64,000 nt of DNA from Lichenicola sp964248625 (GCA_964248625.1 CAXTZG010000001.1:112217-176216), one strand, 5' to 3'. Positions 42,797-56,243 are shown, counted from the stretch's first letter. Program-made: numbers and translations. Notes: generated by a model not told the origin, from the letters alone.

Positions 42797-43936
42797 GGCC
42801 AGGACGAGCGTGTTCATGTCGTCCTCCACGTAATAGAAGCCGTCGCCCCGGGGCGTCATGGCCAGACCGAACAGGTCGCCGCTGCCGGCAGGCTGCTGCG
42901 CCTTGTCGACATCGATCCACTGGGCCGCCACCTGCTTGCGCGCGACCGGGTCGATCTCGACGGCCTGGCCGTTCAACCCGTTGGTGACCAGCAGGTTGCC
43001 GTTGGGAGCCGTCGCCAGCGCCAGGGGACGCTTCAGGAAGCCGTCCCTGGTGATCTCCACGCCGGTGCCGGCACTGCCGGTGCGGGTCTGGGCGTCGGGG
43101 ATGCTGACGATGCGGTTGCCGATGGCGTCGGAGACGTAGATGGACCCATCCGGCCCCGGCACAATGCCGGTCGGGCCGATGATGAACACGCCCTTGTCGG
43201 GCGCCTCGCCGAAGCCGTCGGCCACCACGGTCATGTCGGACACGCGCGGCGTGCCGCCAGCGGGGATCTGCACGCCGATGCGCACCACCGTGGCCTTGCT
43301 GACGGTGGGGGCGTGGACGGCCGGCGGCGCGCCGACGCCGAAACCGGTGTTGCTGACGAACAGCGTGGCGCTCGTGCCATGATCGATGACCGCCATGTTG
43401 CCCCAGGGGCCGTTGATCTTGGGGCTGGTCCAGACATCGGCAAGCCTGCCCTGGCTGTCGAACAGGATCAGGCAGCCATCGCCCTTGGTCGCGGTGGTGC
43501 CGTCGGTGCTGGGCAGGCTGCCGATGATCACCCAGCCGGTTCGCAGCACCGCCATCGCCGTGGTCAGGCCGACGCCGCCGGGGCAGCGGTCCAGCTTCTG
43601 CGGCACGGCGGCAAACAGGGTCAGATCGTGCGAGACCGGGTCGATCTGCACGATCGTGGTCCCGAGCCCCTGCAGATTGCCGGCATTGTTGAAGTTGCCG
43701 ACCAGGACGTGGCCTTGCACCAGTTTGCCGCTGCTGACCGGCGACACCACCACGGCATAGGGATTCTGGTCGCCATTGGCCGGCACCGTGGAGGCGACCG
43801 TCGTGTGGCGCTTGAGCCCGAGCAGGTAGGGCGGGGCGTCCACCGCCAGCGCCGGCGCCGCCAGCGCCAGCCCGAAGGCGGCGGTCGCGAGCAGGAAACG
43901 GCCGAACGGCGCGGTGCGAGGCATGAGCGGTGTCAT
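42797..43936 (-). CDS. Exported NHL-repeat beta-propeller protein, 3' end lost in gap
   Basis: 380 residues are visible: a signal peptide (MPRTAPFGRFLLATAAFGLA, cleaved near ALA) and a propeller with repeats such as GPTGIVPGPDGSIYVSDAIG and PLALATAPNGNLLVTNGLNG, ending YYVEDDMNTLVLA at the N-run; relatives end about there. It is periplasmic and probably binds a protein or small ligand; no catalytic residues are recognised. GGAGG lies five bases before ATG 43936. It sits 38 bases after the porin gene and before efeB, so it shares their Fur-type control. Confidence 0.8.
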
Positions 43937-43974
43937 CTGGACCTCCAGATAGTGAGAGTCAGTCGCATAAGCAA

Positions 43975-45366
43975 TCAGAACGCGACGTTGCCGCGCACGC
44001 CCAGCACGAGCTCGTTCGAGATCCGGCGGTCCGGCGCGTTCGGGTTGGCGATGCCGCCGCCGGGCATGAAGATGTATTGCGCGTCCGGCTGGATCGTCAG
44101 CCAGCCATAGGGGACGTACTGATAGGTCAGCTCGAGATAGCTCTCGGACGAACGCAGCGGCGCGTAGACGCCCGGGTTGAGCACCTGCACGTCGCGGTCG
44201 TCGTCGAGGGTATGCCGGCCGAGCTTGGTGAAGCCGCCGGCAAAGCCGAGCGAGTCGGTGTCGCGTCCGGGAAGCGGGTCCTTCAGCACCAGGCCAAGGT
44301 TGGCTGCAAAGTCGATGACGTTGCGGTCGCCCGGCGCGCCCATCAGCCGGGTGAAGATGTTCACCGCCCGCGCCCCGTTCGGATCGGGCTTCCAGATGGT
44401 CTGGTCGGCGACGCCGTAGACCGAGACGTTGTGCCGGTGCATGGCGTTGACGCCGTCGCTCGACGGGCTGGCGAGCAGGCCGCCCTGCTCGTCGTAGCGG
44501 GCATCCGGGAAGTTCCCGGTGTCGAACCAGGCGCCGATCTTGTAGGCCCCAGGCAGACCGGTCCCCTGCCCGCGCGCGTCGCCCTGGGTGACCGTGTCGC
44601 CGGCAGACGGCGCGTTGAGAAAGAAATCGAGCTCGGTGAAGACCAGCGCGCCGGTGTTCAGGCTGAACCGCGCGCCCGAGGCGTCCGCCGTCTGCGGGTC
44701 GTCGTTGAACGGACCGCCGGCCGGATTGTCGTCGAACACCCCGGCGAGGGCTGTGAATGGTCCCATGCTGCCGCGCAGCCGGACGCCCAGCGAAGCAAGC
44801 GGATAGGCCGGACCGCCGGCATACATGTCGTAGGACGGCAGGGCCGGCCAGCCGAACACGGTGTTGATGAACACGCCCGCGCTGCTGCTGGTGATGAATT
44901 CCTGATCCAGGCTCTGCTGGCCGATCTTGAGGTCGAACTGGCCGTCATGGAAGGACTGGTCATACCAGAGCTCCCATAGCCGGGTGGCGCGGTTCGCCTC
45001 GATGCCGCTGACGGTGTTGATGTTGTCCAGGTTGTCCTGGCTCTCGCTGCGGCCGTGGATCTGGAACGCGCTGACATTGATGGTGCCGCCCTGCAGCCCG
45101 AAAACGCGGCCGAGATCGAGGCCGAGGCTCGCCTCGGTGACCCCGTCATAGGCGGCGCCATGATGGATGCCGCCGGTCGGGTTGCCGAACACCTCGCTGA
45201 TCTCGCTCAGCCCGAAGCTCACCCCGTACTGCCCGAGCCATGGCCGCACGCCCCAGACAGGGCCGAGCAGGTTGCTGGCGCTGGTCTGCGCCCTGGCCGC
45301 CACCGGAACGCCGATGCCGATCGAGCAGGCCAGTCCCAGTGTCCACAGCCTCGTCACAATCGCCAC
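43975..45366 (-). CDS. OprB-family carbohydrate-type porin
   Basis: A 463-residue outer-membrane porin of the OprB family with signal peptide (LACSIGIGVPVAARAQ) and a 16-strand type barrel ending in Phe. LWELWYDQSFHDGQFDLKIG and PYGWLTIQPDAQYIFMPGG are typical OprB blocks. Members usually pass sugars, yet the gene lies behind a Fur-type palindrome and before efeB. The GTG at 45366 has GGAGG four bases upstream; the frame start at 45396 is upstream of that site. First gene of a probable three-gene operon. Confidence 0.85.
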   Translation of the reverse strand: MAIVTRLWTLGLACSIGIGVPVAARAQTSASNLLGPVWGVRPWLGQYGVSFGLSEISEVFGNPTGGIHHGAAYDGVTEASLGLDLGRVFGLQGGTINVSAFQIHGRSESQDNLDNINTVSGIEANRATRLWELWYDQSFHDGQFDLKIGQQSLDQEFITSSSAGVFINTVFGWPALPSYDMYAGGPAYPLASLGVRLRGSMGPFTALAGVFDDNPAGGPFNDDPQTADASGARFSLNTGALVFTELDFFLNAPSAGDTVTQGDARGQGTGLPGAYKIGAWFDTGNFPDARYDEQGGLLASPSSDGVNAMHRHNVSVYGVADQTIWKPDPNGARAVNIFTRLMGAPGDRNVIDFAANLGLVLKDPLPGRDTDSLGFAGGFTKLGRHTLDDDRDVQVLNPGVYAPLRSSESYLELTYQYVPYGWLTIQPDAQYIFMPGGGIANPNAPDRRISNELVLGVRGNVAF

Positions 45367-45403
45367 GTGACCTCCTCGCGAAACGAGCGGTTCCACTCGT
45401 TAA

Positions 45404-45418
45404 TGCAAATCATTTGCA
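45404..45418. promoter_or_regulatory. Fur-type iron box
   Basis: TGCAAAT-C-ATTTGCA is a perfect 7-1-7 inverted repeat 38 bases before the porin start, matching the palindrome recognised by Fur-family regulators (Fur consensus in alphaproteobacteria, by recall). It predicts iron repression of the porin, propeller and efeB genes. Zur or Mur binding cannot be excluded. Confidence 0.75.
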
Positions 45419-45606
45419 ACTAGGGTCTAGAAGACGCCGCCCGGGACGTCAACCGGGCAGCCGGGGACGGCGCCTGGTCGGCACCGAGTCGAAGGCCGGC
45501 GCCGCAAGCGCCCAGGTCGTCGGACGGTTGCATCATCGGGCCGGGACCGGGACCGCCGGATCGCGTAGAGATCGCTCGTCAGGCAGACGGCAGGGGCGGA
45601 TCGGGC

Positions 45607-46524
45607 GTGCAGAGCTGGGTGGAACGTCAGGCGGAGCTCGCCAGCCTCGCGGAGCGGCAGCTGTTCTTCGTCGACGGCCAGCCACGCTCCGGCACGACGT
45701 GGCTGCAGCAGATGCTCGATGGTCATCCCGAGATCTGCTGTCGCGGCGAGGCGATGTTCCGTGATCATCTGGCGATGCCGCTCGACCGCGTCATGCGGGC
45801 GCGCCACCAGGAGCTCCACAACAGGAACAGCTCGATCTTCGCCCATACCGGCGGCTATCCGCTCCCGGTGGCCGACGACACCCAGTTCCTGGTCGGCACC
45901 GGCATCATGCTGGCCTTGCGGCAGCAGAGCCTCGGGCAGGACTGCCGGGCGATCGGCGAGAAGACGCCGGGGAACCTGTTCTTCTTTCCCCAGCTGAAGT
46001 CGCTGTTCCCGGACAGCAAGCTGATCGGCATCGCGCGCGACCCGCGCGACGTCATCACGTCGAACTGGCATCGGTTCCAGGCCAAGGCCGGCGACGACGA
46101 GGCGGCGAGGATGGCGTTCGTCCAGCAGGTCCTGCCGATGGCGGACCAGTGGATGCGAACGATGCTGGCCTACAGGGACAGGTTCCCCGACAGCTACCGG
46201 ATCGTGACCTACGAGACGCTGCTGAGCGCGCCCGAGCCGGCGCTGGCGCGGCTGTTCGGCTTCCTGGGCGTGTCCGACAGCCCGGACATCGTGGCCGACT
46301 GCATCGCGCGCACCTCGTTCCAGCGCCTGACCGGCGGCCGCGAGCCCGGGGTGGCGGAGAACGGGTCGTTCCTCCGCAAGGGCATCGCCGGCGACTGGCC
46401 GTCCACCCTGACGCCTGCAATGAACGCGGTCGTGCTGGGCAGGCTCGGCTGGTGCTTCCCGCATTTCGGCTGGAACCCAGAAGCAGACGCCGCCTCCCCT
46501 GCCCGCGACCGGCTCAGCCCGTGA
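45607..46524 (+). CDS. PAPS-dependent sulfotransferase
   Basis: A 305-residue cytoplasmic sulfotransferase. The 5'-phosphosulfate loop is FVDGQPRSGTTWLQQML near residues 21-37 and the 3'-phosphate site is IARDPRDVITSNWHRF near residues 142-157. The acceptor could be a carbohydrate or lipid. The GTG at 45607 gives a full-length domain though with only a weak ribosome binding site. It stands alone and is divergent from the porin operon. Substrate unknown. Confidence 0.87.
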   Translation: MQSWVERQAELASLAERQLFFVDGQPRSGTTWLQQMLDGHPEICCRGEAMFRDHLAMPLDRVMRARHQELHNRNSSIFAHTGGYPLPVADDTQFLVGTGIMLALRQQSLGQDCRAIGEKTPGNLFFFPQLKSLFPDSKLIGIARDPRDVITSNWHRFQAKAGDDEAARMAFVQQVLPMADQWMRTMLAYRDRFPDSYRIVTYETLLSAPEPALARLFGFLGVSDSPDIVADCIARTSFQRLTGGREPGVAENGSFLRKGIAGDWPSTLTPAMNAVVLGRLGWCFPHFGWNPEADAASPARDRLSP

Positions 46525-46566
46525 CGACGTCCGCGGCCGGCCCCTCGACCAGCATGCCATCACGGT

Positions 46567-46641
46567 GAGATCGCCGAGGATGTCGCGCACCAGCGTGCGG
46601 GTGAAGCCCACGCTGCCGGCTCCGATGACGGCAACCTTCAC
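46567..46641 (-). pseudogene. 5' relic of a GH4 family glycosidase gene
   Basis: From GTG 46641, preceded by AAGGAGA at normal spacing, the minus strand reads VKVAVIGAGSVGFTRTLVRD-ILGDL, the NAD-binding N-terminus of GH4 alpha-galactosidases/alpha-glucosidases (family length about 430-450). Similarity stops after about 25 residues and no further GH4 sequence follows. It is the stump of a deleted gene with its ribosome binding site intact. Confidence 0.7.
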
Positions 46642-46884
46642 GAAATCTCCTTCAGGCAGGCTGTGGCGACCCGGCTGCAGTGTCGGTCGCCGTCCCGGAG
46701 ACCAGGGCACAGTGGAGTGGATTCCGGTTGCAGAGGGCGAAAGCGCGACTGCGGCCATCAATGCATCACATGGCCTCATGACCGCACAGACCAGACGGCA
46801 CGATTTCTAAGTGTCGCCAACTTCCAGCATGAAACCTTCTTCAACGAGTACAATGAAATCCTGAAAACCGGAGAGCAACAGACA

Positions 46885-46965
46885 ATGTCCCAGCAGGATC
46901 AGATCGAGACGTTCCACCGGATAGCAGCCAAGCATCAAGGCAATTCGGTCCAGGCGCGTGATTGA
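46885..46965 (+). CDS. Possible small ORF of 26 residues
   Basis: ATG 46885 with GGAGA about ten bases upstream encodes MSQQDQIETFHRIAAKHQGN plus six residues, in a locally AT-rich patch unlike its surroundings. No family recognised. It may be a real small protein or a chance ORF in the degraded stretch 46525-47335. Confidence 0.25.
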   Translation: MSQQDQIETFHRIAAKHQGNSVQARD

Positions 46966-47174
46966 CTTCAGTGCATTCGATGTTTGTCTTGATCGATCAT
47001 TTCAAGATCACGCCTTGCCAAGCCTGAACGGCCGCGAGGTCCTGGGCAGGAGCTCAAGAACTTGGGCTTGATGGCGGCGCTGCCGGAGCGGAGCATCGCC
47101 TGGCGGTGCCGGACGGCACGATGACGACGACAGCCGTGGCCTACGCGTTCGCAAGGCGGCTGGCCGACGATCTG

Positions 47175-47264
47175 CCGGCCCTGCGCTGCGGCTTCGTCGA
47201 TGCGCACCACGTCATCAAGGTGTTCCGCCGCTTCTTCGGCATCACGTCGAGGGATCTTCACCGC
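47175..47264 (+). pseudogene. 3' relic of an AraC family regulator
   Basis: The plus-strand frame contains LRCGFVDAHHVIKVFRRFFG followed by ITSRDLHR, which fits the second helix-turn-helix and end of AraC-type regulators (GF-x-D-x-S-x-F-x-R-x-F-R-R-x-F-G). No first helix-turn-helix or sensor domain lies upstream. A gene remnant in the same degraded stretch as the GH4 stump. Confidence 0.5.
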
Positions 47265-47276
47265 AGCGGCAGGTTC

Positions 47277-47307
47277 GGCGGCTTGCGGCCGCCGGGGCGC
47301 AGGCCCC
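47277..47307 (-). terminator. Two hairpins after gcvP
   Basis: GGCGGC-TTGCG-GCCGCC (47277-47293) and GGGGC-GCAG-GCCCC (47294-47307) lie 28 bases beyond the gcvP stop on the minus strand. They could end the glycine operon transcript. No U-tract is seen. Confidence 0.45.
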
Positions 47308-47335
47308 AGCCGGCGCAGTCTCCGGGAGACCGCCG

Positions 47336-50212
<2,877 letters not shown>

Positions 50213-50249
50213 GATGCTGTCCTGTTGCCGGAAACCGGCGCCGACGGTG

Positions 50250-51404
50250 CTAGCGCTTGTAGGTGGGAGAGATGAACGGCATCGGGCTGACCGTCACCGG
50301 GATGTGCCGGCCGCGCAGCTCCGCCATCAGCGACGTGCCGGGCTGCGACAAGGCGAGCTGGACGTAGCCCATGGCGACGGGCGCCTGCAGGGTCGGCCCG
50401 AACGCGCCGGAACTGACATGGCCGACACACACGGTCGGCTCGCCCGGCACGAACAGCTCGGCGCCGGCGCGCAGCGGCGCGCGCCCGTCCGGCCGCAGGC
50501 CGACGCGCCGCCTTAGCGGGGCGTCCATCAGCTGGCCGAGGATGATCTCAGCGCCCGGAAAGCCGCCGGCCCTGGCACCGCCGTAGCGGCGGCTCTTCTG
50601 GATCGACCAGTCGAGCCCAGCCTCGACCGGCGTCGTGGTGGTGTCGAGGTCGACGCCGTAGAGGCACAGCCCCGCCTCGAGGCGCAGGCTGTCCCGCGCG
50701 CCGAGGCCGATCGGCAGCACGCCGGGCCGGGCCAGCAGCCGGCGCACGATGGCCTCGGCGTGGTCGGCCGGCAGGCCGATCTCGTAGCCGTCCTCGCCGG
50801 TGTAGCCGGAACGCGATACCGTGCAGGCCTGACCGTCGATGGTGACGGTGCGGATGTCCATGAAGCGCATCGCCGCCACCTCGGGCGCCAGCGCCGACAG
50901 GGCCGCTTCCGCGCCGGGACCCTGCAGCGCGACCAGCGCGCGATCGGCCAGGAACTCGATCCGGCAGACATCGGCCAGATGCTGCTGCAGGTGCGCCAGA
51001 TCGGTGACCTTGCAGCCGGCATTGACCACCAGGAACAGCGCGTCGCCCAGATTGGCGACGATCAGGTCGTCCAGGATGCCGCCGCTGTCGTTGGTCAGCA
51101 GCCCGTAGCGCTGGCGGCCTGCCGCCAGCGACGCGAAGTCGGCCGGCACCAGCCGCTCCAGCGCCAGGGCGACGTCGCGCACGTCGCTCGACAGCGGACG
51201 CAGCAGGATCTGGCCCATGTGCGACACGTCGAACAGGCCGCAGGCGGCGCGCACGTGCAGATGCTCGGCCATGATGCCGGCAGGATACTGCAGCGGCATG
51301 TCGTAGCCGGCGAACGGCACCATGCGGCCGCCGAGCTCGAGATGCAGCGCGTGCAGCGAGGTGCGGGACGCGGGCTCCCGGGTCAGGGTGGCGACGTCGG
51401 CCAC
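50250..51404 (-). CDS. gcvT: Glycine cleavage system aminomethyltransferase, T protein
   Basis: A 384-residue T protein that moves the aminomethyl carbon from GcvH to tetrahydrofolate, releasing ammonia. Visible blocks: GGRMVPFAGYDMPLQYPAGI, GLFDVSHMGQILL, LVVNAGCKVTDL and RSGYTGEDGYEIGLP. The GTG at 51404 follows the glyA stop by two bases (TGAGCGTG) and gives the expected N-terminus; longer frames run back into glyA. Confidence 0.94.
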   Translation of the reverse strand: MADVATLTREPASRTSLHALHLELGGRMVPFAGYDMPLQYPAGIMAEHLHVRAACGLFDVSHMGQILLRPLSSDVRDVALALERLVPADFASLAAGRQRYGLLTNDSGGILDDLIVANLGDALFLVVNAGCKVTDLAHLQQHLADVCRIEFLADRALVALQGPGAEAALSALAPEVAAMRFMDIRTVTIDGQACTVSRSGYTGEDGYEIGLPADHAEAIVRRLLARPGVLPIGLGARDSLRLEAGLCLYGVDLDTTTTPVEAGLDWSIQKSRRYGGARAGGFPGAEIILGQLMDAPLRRRVGLRPDGRAPLRAGAELFVPGEPTVCVGHVSSGAFGPTLQAPVAMGYVQLALSQPGTSLMAELRGRHIPVTVSPMPFISPTYKR

Positions 51405-51406
51405 GC

Positions 51407-52693
51407 TCAGGCAGCCCGGGCGATGGCGGCGGGGTAGAGCGGGTGGCGCGCACACAGGGCTCGCACCGCCCCCCGCGCCGTCGCCTCGGCGGCAGCGTTG
51501 TCGTCCGGGTTCTGCCGCAGCCCGTCCAGCACGTCGGCGATCAGGTTCGCCACCTGCCGGAACTCGGCCTCGCGGAAGCCGCGCGTGGTGGCGGCGGGCG
51601 AGCCCAGGCGGATGCCGCTGGTCTGCGCCGGAGGCAGCGGATCGTAGGGGATGCCGTTCTTGTTGCAGGTCAGGCCCGCGCGCTCGAGCGACGCCTCGGC
51701 GGCCTTGCCGGTCAGGCCGGCGCGGCGCAGGTCGAGCAGCACCAGATGGGTGTCGGTGCCGCCGGTGACGAGCTCGTGGCCGCGCGCCACCAGTCCCTCC
51801 CCCAGCGCCCGGGCGTTCGCCACCACCTGGGCAGCGTAGTCCTTGAAGTCCGGCCGCAGGGCCTCGGCGAACGCCACCGCCTTGGCGGCGATCACATGCA
51901 TCAGCGGGCCGCCCTGCATGCCGGGGAACACGGCGGAGTTGAACTTCTTGGCCAGCGCCTCGTCATTGGTGAGGATCATGCCGCCGCGCGGGCCGCGCAG
52001 CGTCTTGTGCGTGGTGGTGGTGGCGACGTGGGCGTGCGGGAACGGGCTCGGATGCGCCCCGCCCGCGACCAGGCCTGCGAAATGCGCCATGTCGACCATC
52101 AGCAGCGCGCCCACCGCGTCGGCGATGGCGCGGAAGCGGGCGAAGTCGATCCGGCGCGGGATCGCCGAGCCGCCGGCGATGATCAGCTTGGGCGAATGCT
52201 CGCGGGCCAGCGCCTCGACCTGCTCGTAATCGAGCAGCCCGTCCTCGCGACGGACGCCGTACTGCACCGCGTTGAACCACTTGGCCGACACCGTCGGCTT
52301 GGCGCCATGGGTCAGGTGGCCGCCGGCGTCGATCGCCATGCCGAGGAAGGTCTCGCCGGGCTTGAGCAGCGCCATCATCACCGCGGCATTGGCCTGGGCG
52401 CCGGAATGCGGCTGCACGTTGGCGTAGCCGCAGCCGAACAGCTGGGTGGCGCGCTCGATGGCGGCCGTTTCCACCACGTCCATCTGCGCGCAGCCGCCAT
52501 AGTAGCGACGGCCGGGATAGCCCTCGGCATACTTGTTGGTCAGCACCGAGCCCTGGGCGGCCAGCACCGCGGGCGAGACGATGTTCTCGCTGGCGATCAG
52601 CTCGATGCCCTCGTCCTGGCGGACGAGCTCGGCGTCGAGGGCGCCTGCGATCAGCGGGTCGTCGGAGAGGGCGCGGGCGAAGAAGTCGGACAT
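51407..52693 (-). CDS. glyA: Serine hydroxymethyltransferase
   Basis: A 428-residue SHMT that joins glycine and methylene-tetrahydrofolate to make serine, the step linking the glycine cleavage system to serine dehydratase. The PLP lysine is in TTTTHKTLRGPRGG near residue 230; IELIASENIVSPAVLAAQGS and YPGRRYYGGC are N-terminal hallmarks. ATG 52693 gives the usual MSDFFAR-type start. Located between sdaA (14 bases) and gcvT. A second, housekeeping glyA may exist elsewhere. Confidence 0.95.
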   Translation of the reverse strand: MSDFFARALSDDPLIAGALDAELVRQDEGIELIASENIVSPAVLAAQGSVLTNKYAEGYPGRRYYGGCAQMDVVETAAIERATQLFGCGYANVQPHSGAQANAAVMMALLKPGETFLGMAIDAGGHLTHGAKPTVSAKWFNAVQYGVRREDGLLDYEQVEALAREHSPKLIIAGGSAIPRRIDFARFRAIADAVGALLMVDMAHFAGLVAGGAHPSPFPHAHVATTTTHKTLRGPRGGMILTNDEALAKKFNSAVFPGMQGGPLMHVIAAKAVAFAEALRPDFKDYAAQVVANARALGEGLVARGHELVTGGTDTHLVLLDLRRAGLTGKAAEASLERAGLTCNKNGIPYDPLPPAQTSGIRLGSPAATTRGFREAEFRQVANLIADVLDGLRQNPDDNAAAEATARGAVRALCARHPLYPAAIARAA

Positions 52694-52707
52694 GGGGCTT
52701 GATCCTC

Positions 52708-54174
<1,467 letters not shown>

Positions 54175-54206
54175 GGCGCCTCCATGGCCGGAAGCCCGGC
54201 CTGTTT

Positions 54207-54372
54207 GCGCCCCTTCTGTCGGTTTGCCTGAGATCGTTATCCCGTCGGCGGACGCGATCCCGCTTGCACGGGGCGCCTCTTTCCAGAAGTTCGAGTCGAG
54301 CGGTCCTTTTGCCTGAGAGTTTCCGGGGCGGTTGCTCCTTCGGCGCCGGCTCTCGCCGGTCTCTCCCACATC
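54207..54372 (-). promoter_or_regulatory. Tandem glycine riboswitch
   Basis: Two glycine-aptamer-like units on the minus strand ahead of sdaA. Aptamer 1 (about 54372-54271): GGGAGAGACCGGC, GCCGAAGGAGCAACC, ACTCTCAGGCAAAAGGACC and CTGGAAAGAGGCGCC. Aptamer 2 (about 54270-54207): GACGGGATAACG, ATCTCAGGCAAACCGACAG and AGAAGGGGC. Aptamer 2 lacks a clear GCCGAAGGAGCAA element and looks shortened. The pair ends 33 bases before the sdaA start, so it could control transcription or ribosome access; activation by glycine is expected. Confidence 0.93.
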
Positions 54373-54504
54373 GACGGTCGGAACGTCGCAGCCGCGTGCG
54401 GGGAAGTCAACGCAATTGCGGCTGGCGCTGCAGGCGCCCGACCCTGATGGCTGCCTGCGGCATTCGACGTGAGGCTCTGCAGGACCCGCCGTTGGACTGC
54501 CTGC

Positions 54505-54933
54505 TCAGGCGCCCTCCAGCAGACCGGTCGTGCCCGGGTCGGGCACGCCGCCGAAATGGCCATCGAGCGCCTCACGGAAGGCGGCAGCCGCGGGATCGGC
54601 GGCGGCGAACAGGCTCATCGAGGAGTGGAACTTCAGATCATCCGGACTGCCGAGGATCTGGTTGATCGACCGCCCCTCGACCGCATTGACCAGCAGGGTG
54701 CACTCGACCAGGCGCGGCCCGAGCAGCGGATGGGCCAGGTAGGCGCGGGCCTCGTCCAGGCCGGCGATGCCGTAATGCCGGGCCATGGCGCTATGGCCGA
54801 GGCCGCGCAGCTGCGGGAACACGAACCACATCCAATGCGATCGCTTGGCGCCGGCGGCAAGCTCGCGTCGCACCTGGTCCAGGACCGGCTCCTGCGCCTG
54901 GACGAAGCGGTCGAGATCGAAGAGGTCGGTCAT
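54505..54933 (-). CDS. DUF1810 family protein
   Basis: A 142-residue protein of the DUF1810 family. FVQAQEPVLDQVRRELAAGA, KRSHWMWFVFPQLRGLGHSA and DDLKFHSSMSLFAAADP are the family's signature blocks. Function is not established, though some distant relatives are NADAR/ADP-ribose-type hydrolases. Cytoplasmic. ATG 54933 has GGAG about eight bases upstream; ATG 54942 is too close to it. It lies 37 bases after glgA on the same strand and may be co-transcribed. Confidence 0.85.
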   Translation of the reverse strand: MTDLFDLDRFVQAQEPVLDQVRRELAAGAKRSHWMWFVFPQLRGLGHSAMARHYGIAGLDEARAYLAHPLLGPRLVECTLLVNAVEGRSINQILGSPDDLKFHSSMSLFAAADPAAAAFREALDGHFGGVPDPGTTGLLEGA

Positions 54934-54979
54934 GGCCGCCATGCTCCATCAGCCATCGGTTGCAAGACCGGACGGTCGA

Positions 54980-56206
54980 TCAGGAACCCGGCTTCTCGAC
55001 CAGGGACGCATACAGGTCGCGCGTGGTCTGGGCGATAGCATGCCAGCTGAAATGCTCGATCACCCGGCGCCGTCCCGCCTCGCCATAGCGTCGGCGCAGC
55101 TCCGGGTCGCGGCCGAGCCGGTTGATGGCGTCGGCGAGGCGCGCGGAAAAGGCGGCAGGATCCTCGGGGTCGAACGTGCCCGGCTGCAGCGCCGGATCGA
55201 CCAGCAGGCCGGTCTCGCCGGGAACCACCACCTCCGGGATGCCGCCGACAGCGGAGGCCACCACGGCCGTCTCGCAGGCCATTGCCTCCAGGTTGATGAT
55301 CCCGAACGGCTCGTAGACGGACGGGCAGCAGAAGATCGCGGCCTCGGAATAGAGCTTGATGGTGTCGGCGCGCGGCAGCATCTCCCTGATCCAGATGACG
55401 CCCGGACGGACGGCGGCGACCCGCGCCACGCCCTCCTCCATCTCCCGGCCGATCTCGGGCGTGTCGGGCGCTCCGGCGCACAGCACGACCTGGAGATGGG
55501 CATCGAGGGCCGGAAGCGCGTTCACCAGATGGATGATGCCCTTCTGGCGGGTGATGCGTCCGACGAACAGCACGAACGGCCGGGCGGCGTCGATGCCGTA
55601 ACGTGCCAGCACGTCGCTGCCGGGGGTCGGGCGGTATTCGTCCGGATCGATGCCGTTATGGATCACGTGGATGCGCTCGGCCGGCACGTCGAACAGGCGC
55701 AGCACGTCCTGCCTTGTTTCGCGCGAGACGGCGATGATGGCGTCGGCGGATTCGATCGCGATGCGCTCCATCCAGGCGCTGAGATGGTAGCCGTTGCCGA
55801 GTTGCTCGACCTTCCACGGCCGCAGCGGCTCGAGCGAATGGATGGTGAGCACGAACGGCACGCCCCACAGCTTCTGCGCGAGCAGGCCGCCCATGTCGGT
55901 ATACCAGGTGTGGCAATGCACGATGTCGGAGTCGAGCCGGTCCTTGGCCATCACCAGGCTGCGCGCCAGCGCGTCGACCGCGCCCACATAGCGCGGATCG
56001 GTGTTGCGGCCGGTCTCGTCCCACTGCCCGTAGCCCTTCACCGTCAGATGCGGCTCGGCGCGGTCCTGGTCGCCGAAGCAGCGCACCTCGACATCGAGCA
56101 GCGACGACAGCGCCCGGCTGAGATACTCGACATGGACACCGGCGCCGCCATAGATCGAGGGCGGATATTCCTTGGTCAGGATGGTGACCTTGTTGAGCTT
56201 TTTCAT
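54980..56206 (-). CDS. glgA: Glycogen synthase-type GT4 (actinobacterial GlgA/GlgM-like)
   Basis: A 408-residue GT4 glucosyltransferase. VTILTKEYPPSIYGGAGVHV opens the acceptor domain; FVLFVGRITRQKGIIHLVNA and CPSVYEPFGIINLEAMACET carry the ADP/UDP-glucose site. It is shorter than E. coli GlgA (477) and closest in style to the corynebacterial/mycobacterial glgA family, some of which make maltose-1-phosphate (GlgM). It uses ADP-glucose supplied by glgC immediately upstream (37-base gap). Confidence 0.88.
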   Translation of the reverse strand: MKKLNKVTILTKEYPPSIYGGAGVHVEYLSRALSSLLDVEVRCFGDQDRAEPHLTVKGYGQWDETGRNTDPRYVGAVDALARSLVMAKDRLDSDIVHCHTWYTDMGGLLAQKLWGVPFVLTIHSLEPLRPWKVEQLGNGYHLSAWMERIAIESADAIIAVSRETRQDVLRLFDVPAERIHVIHNGIDPDEYRPTPGSDVLARYGIDAARPFVLFVGRITRQKGIIHLVNALPALDAHLQVVLCAGAPDTPEIGREMEEGVARVAAVRPGVIWIREMLPRADTIKLYSEAAIFCCPSVYEPFGIINLEAMACETAVVASAVGGIPEVVVPGETGLLVDPALQPGTFDPEDPAAFSARLADAINRLGRDPELRRRYGEAGRRRVIEHFSWHAIAQTTRDLYASLVEKPGS

Positions 56207-56243
56207 CGCGGATCCGCTGGCAGGGAAGGGTGCCGGCCCGGCA

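Noticed and set aside
42368..44110. Plus-strand open frame crossing the 10-N gap
   Set aside because: Antisense to efeB and the propeller gene; its continuity depends on the arbitrary gap length.
45427..46779. Minus-strand open frame of 450 codons around the sulfotransferase
   Set aside because: Mostly antisense to the sulfotransferase; only the 25 codons from 46641 resemble a real protein (GH4), so it is reported as a relic only.
54175..54369. N-terminal extension of sdaA by 65 codons
   Set aside because: The open frame is riboswitch RNA; the ATG at 54174 with GGAGG gives the normal protein start.
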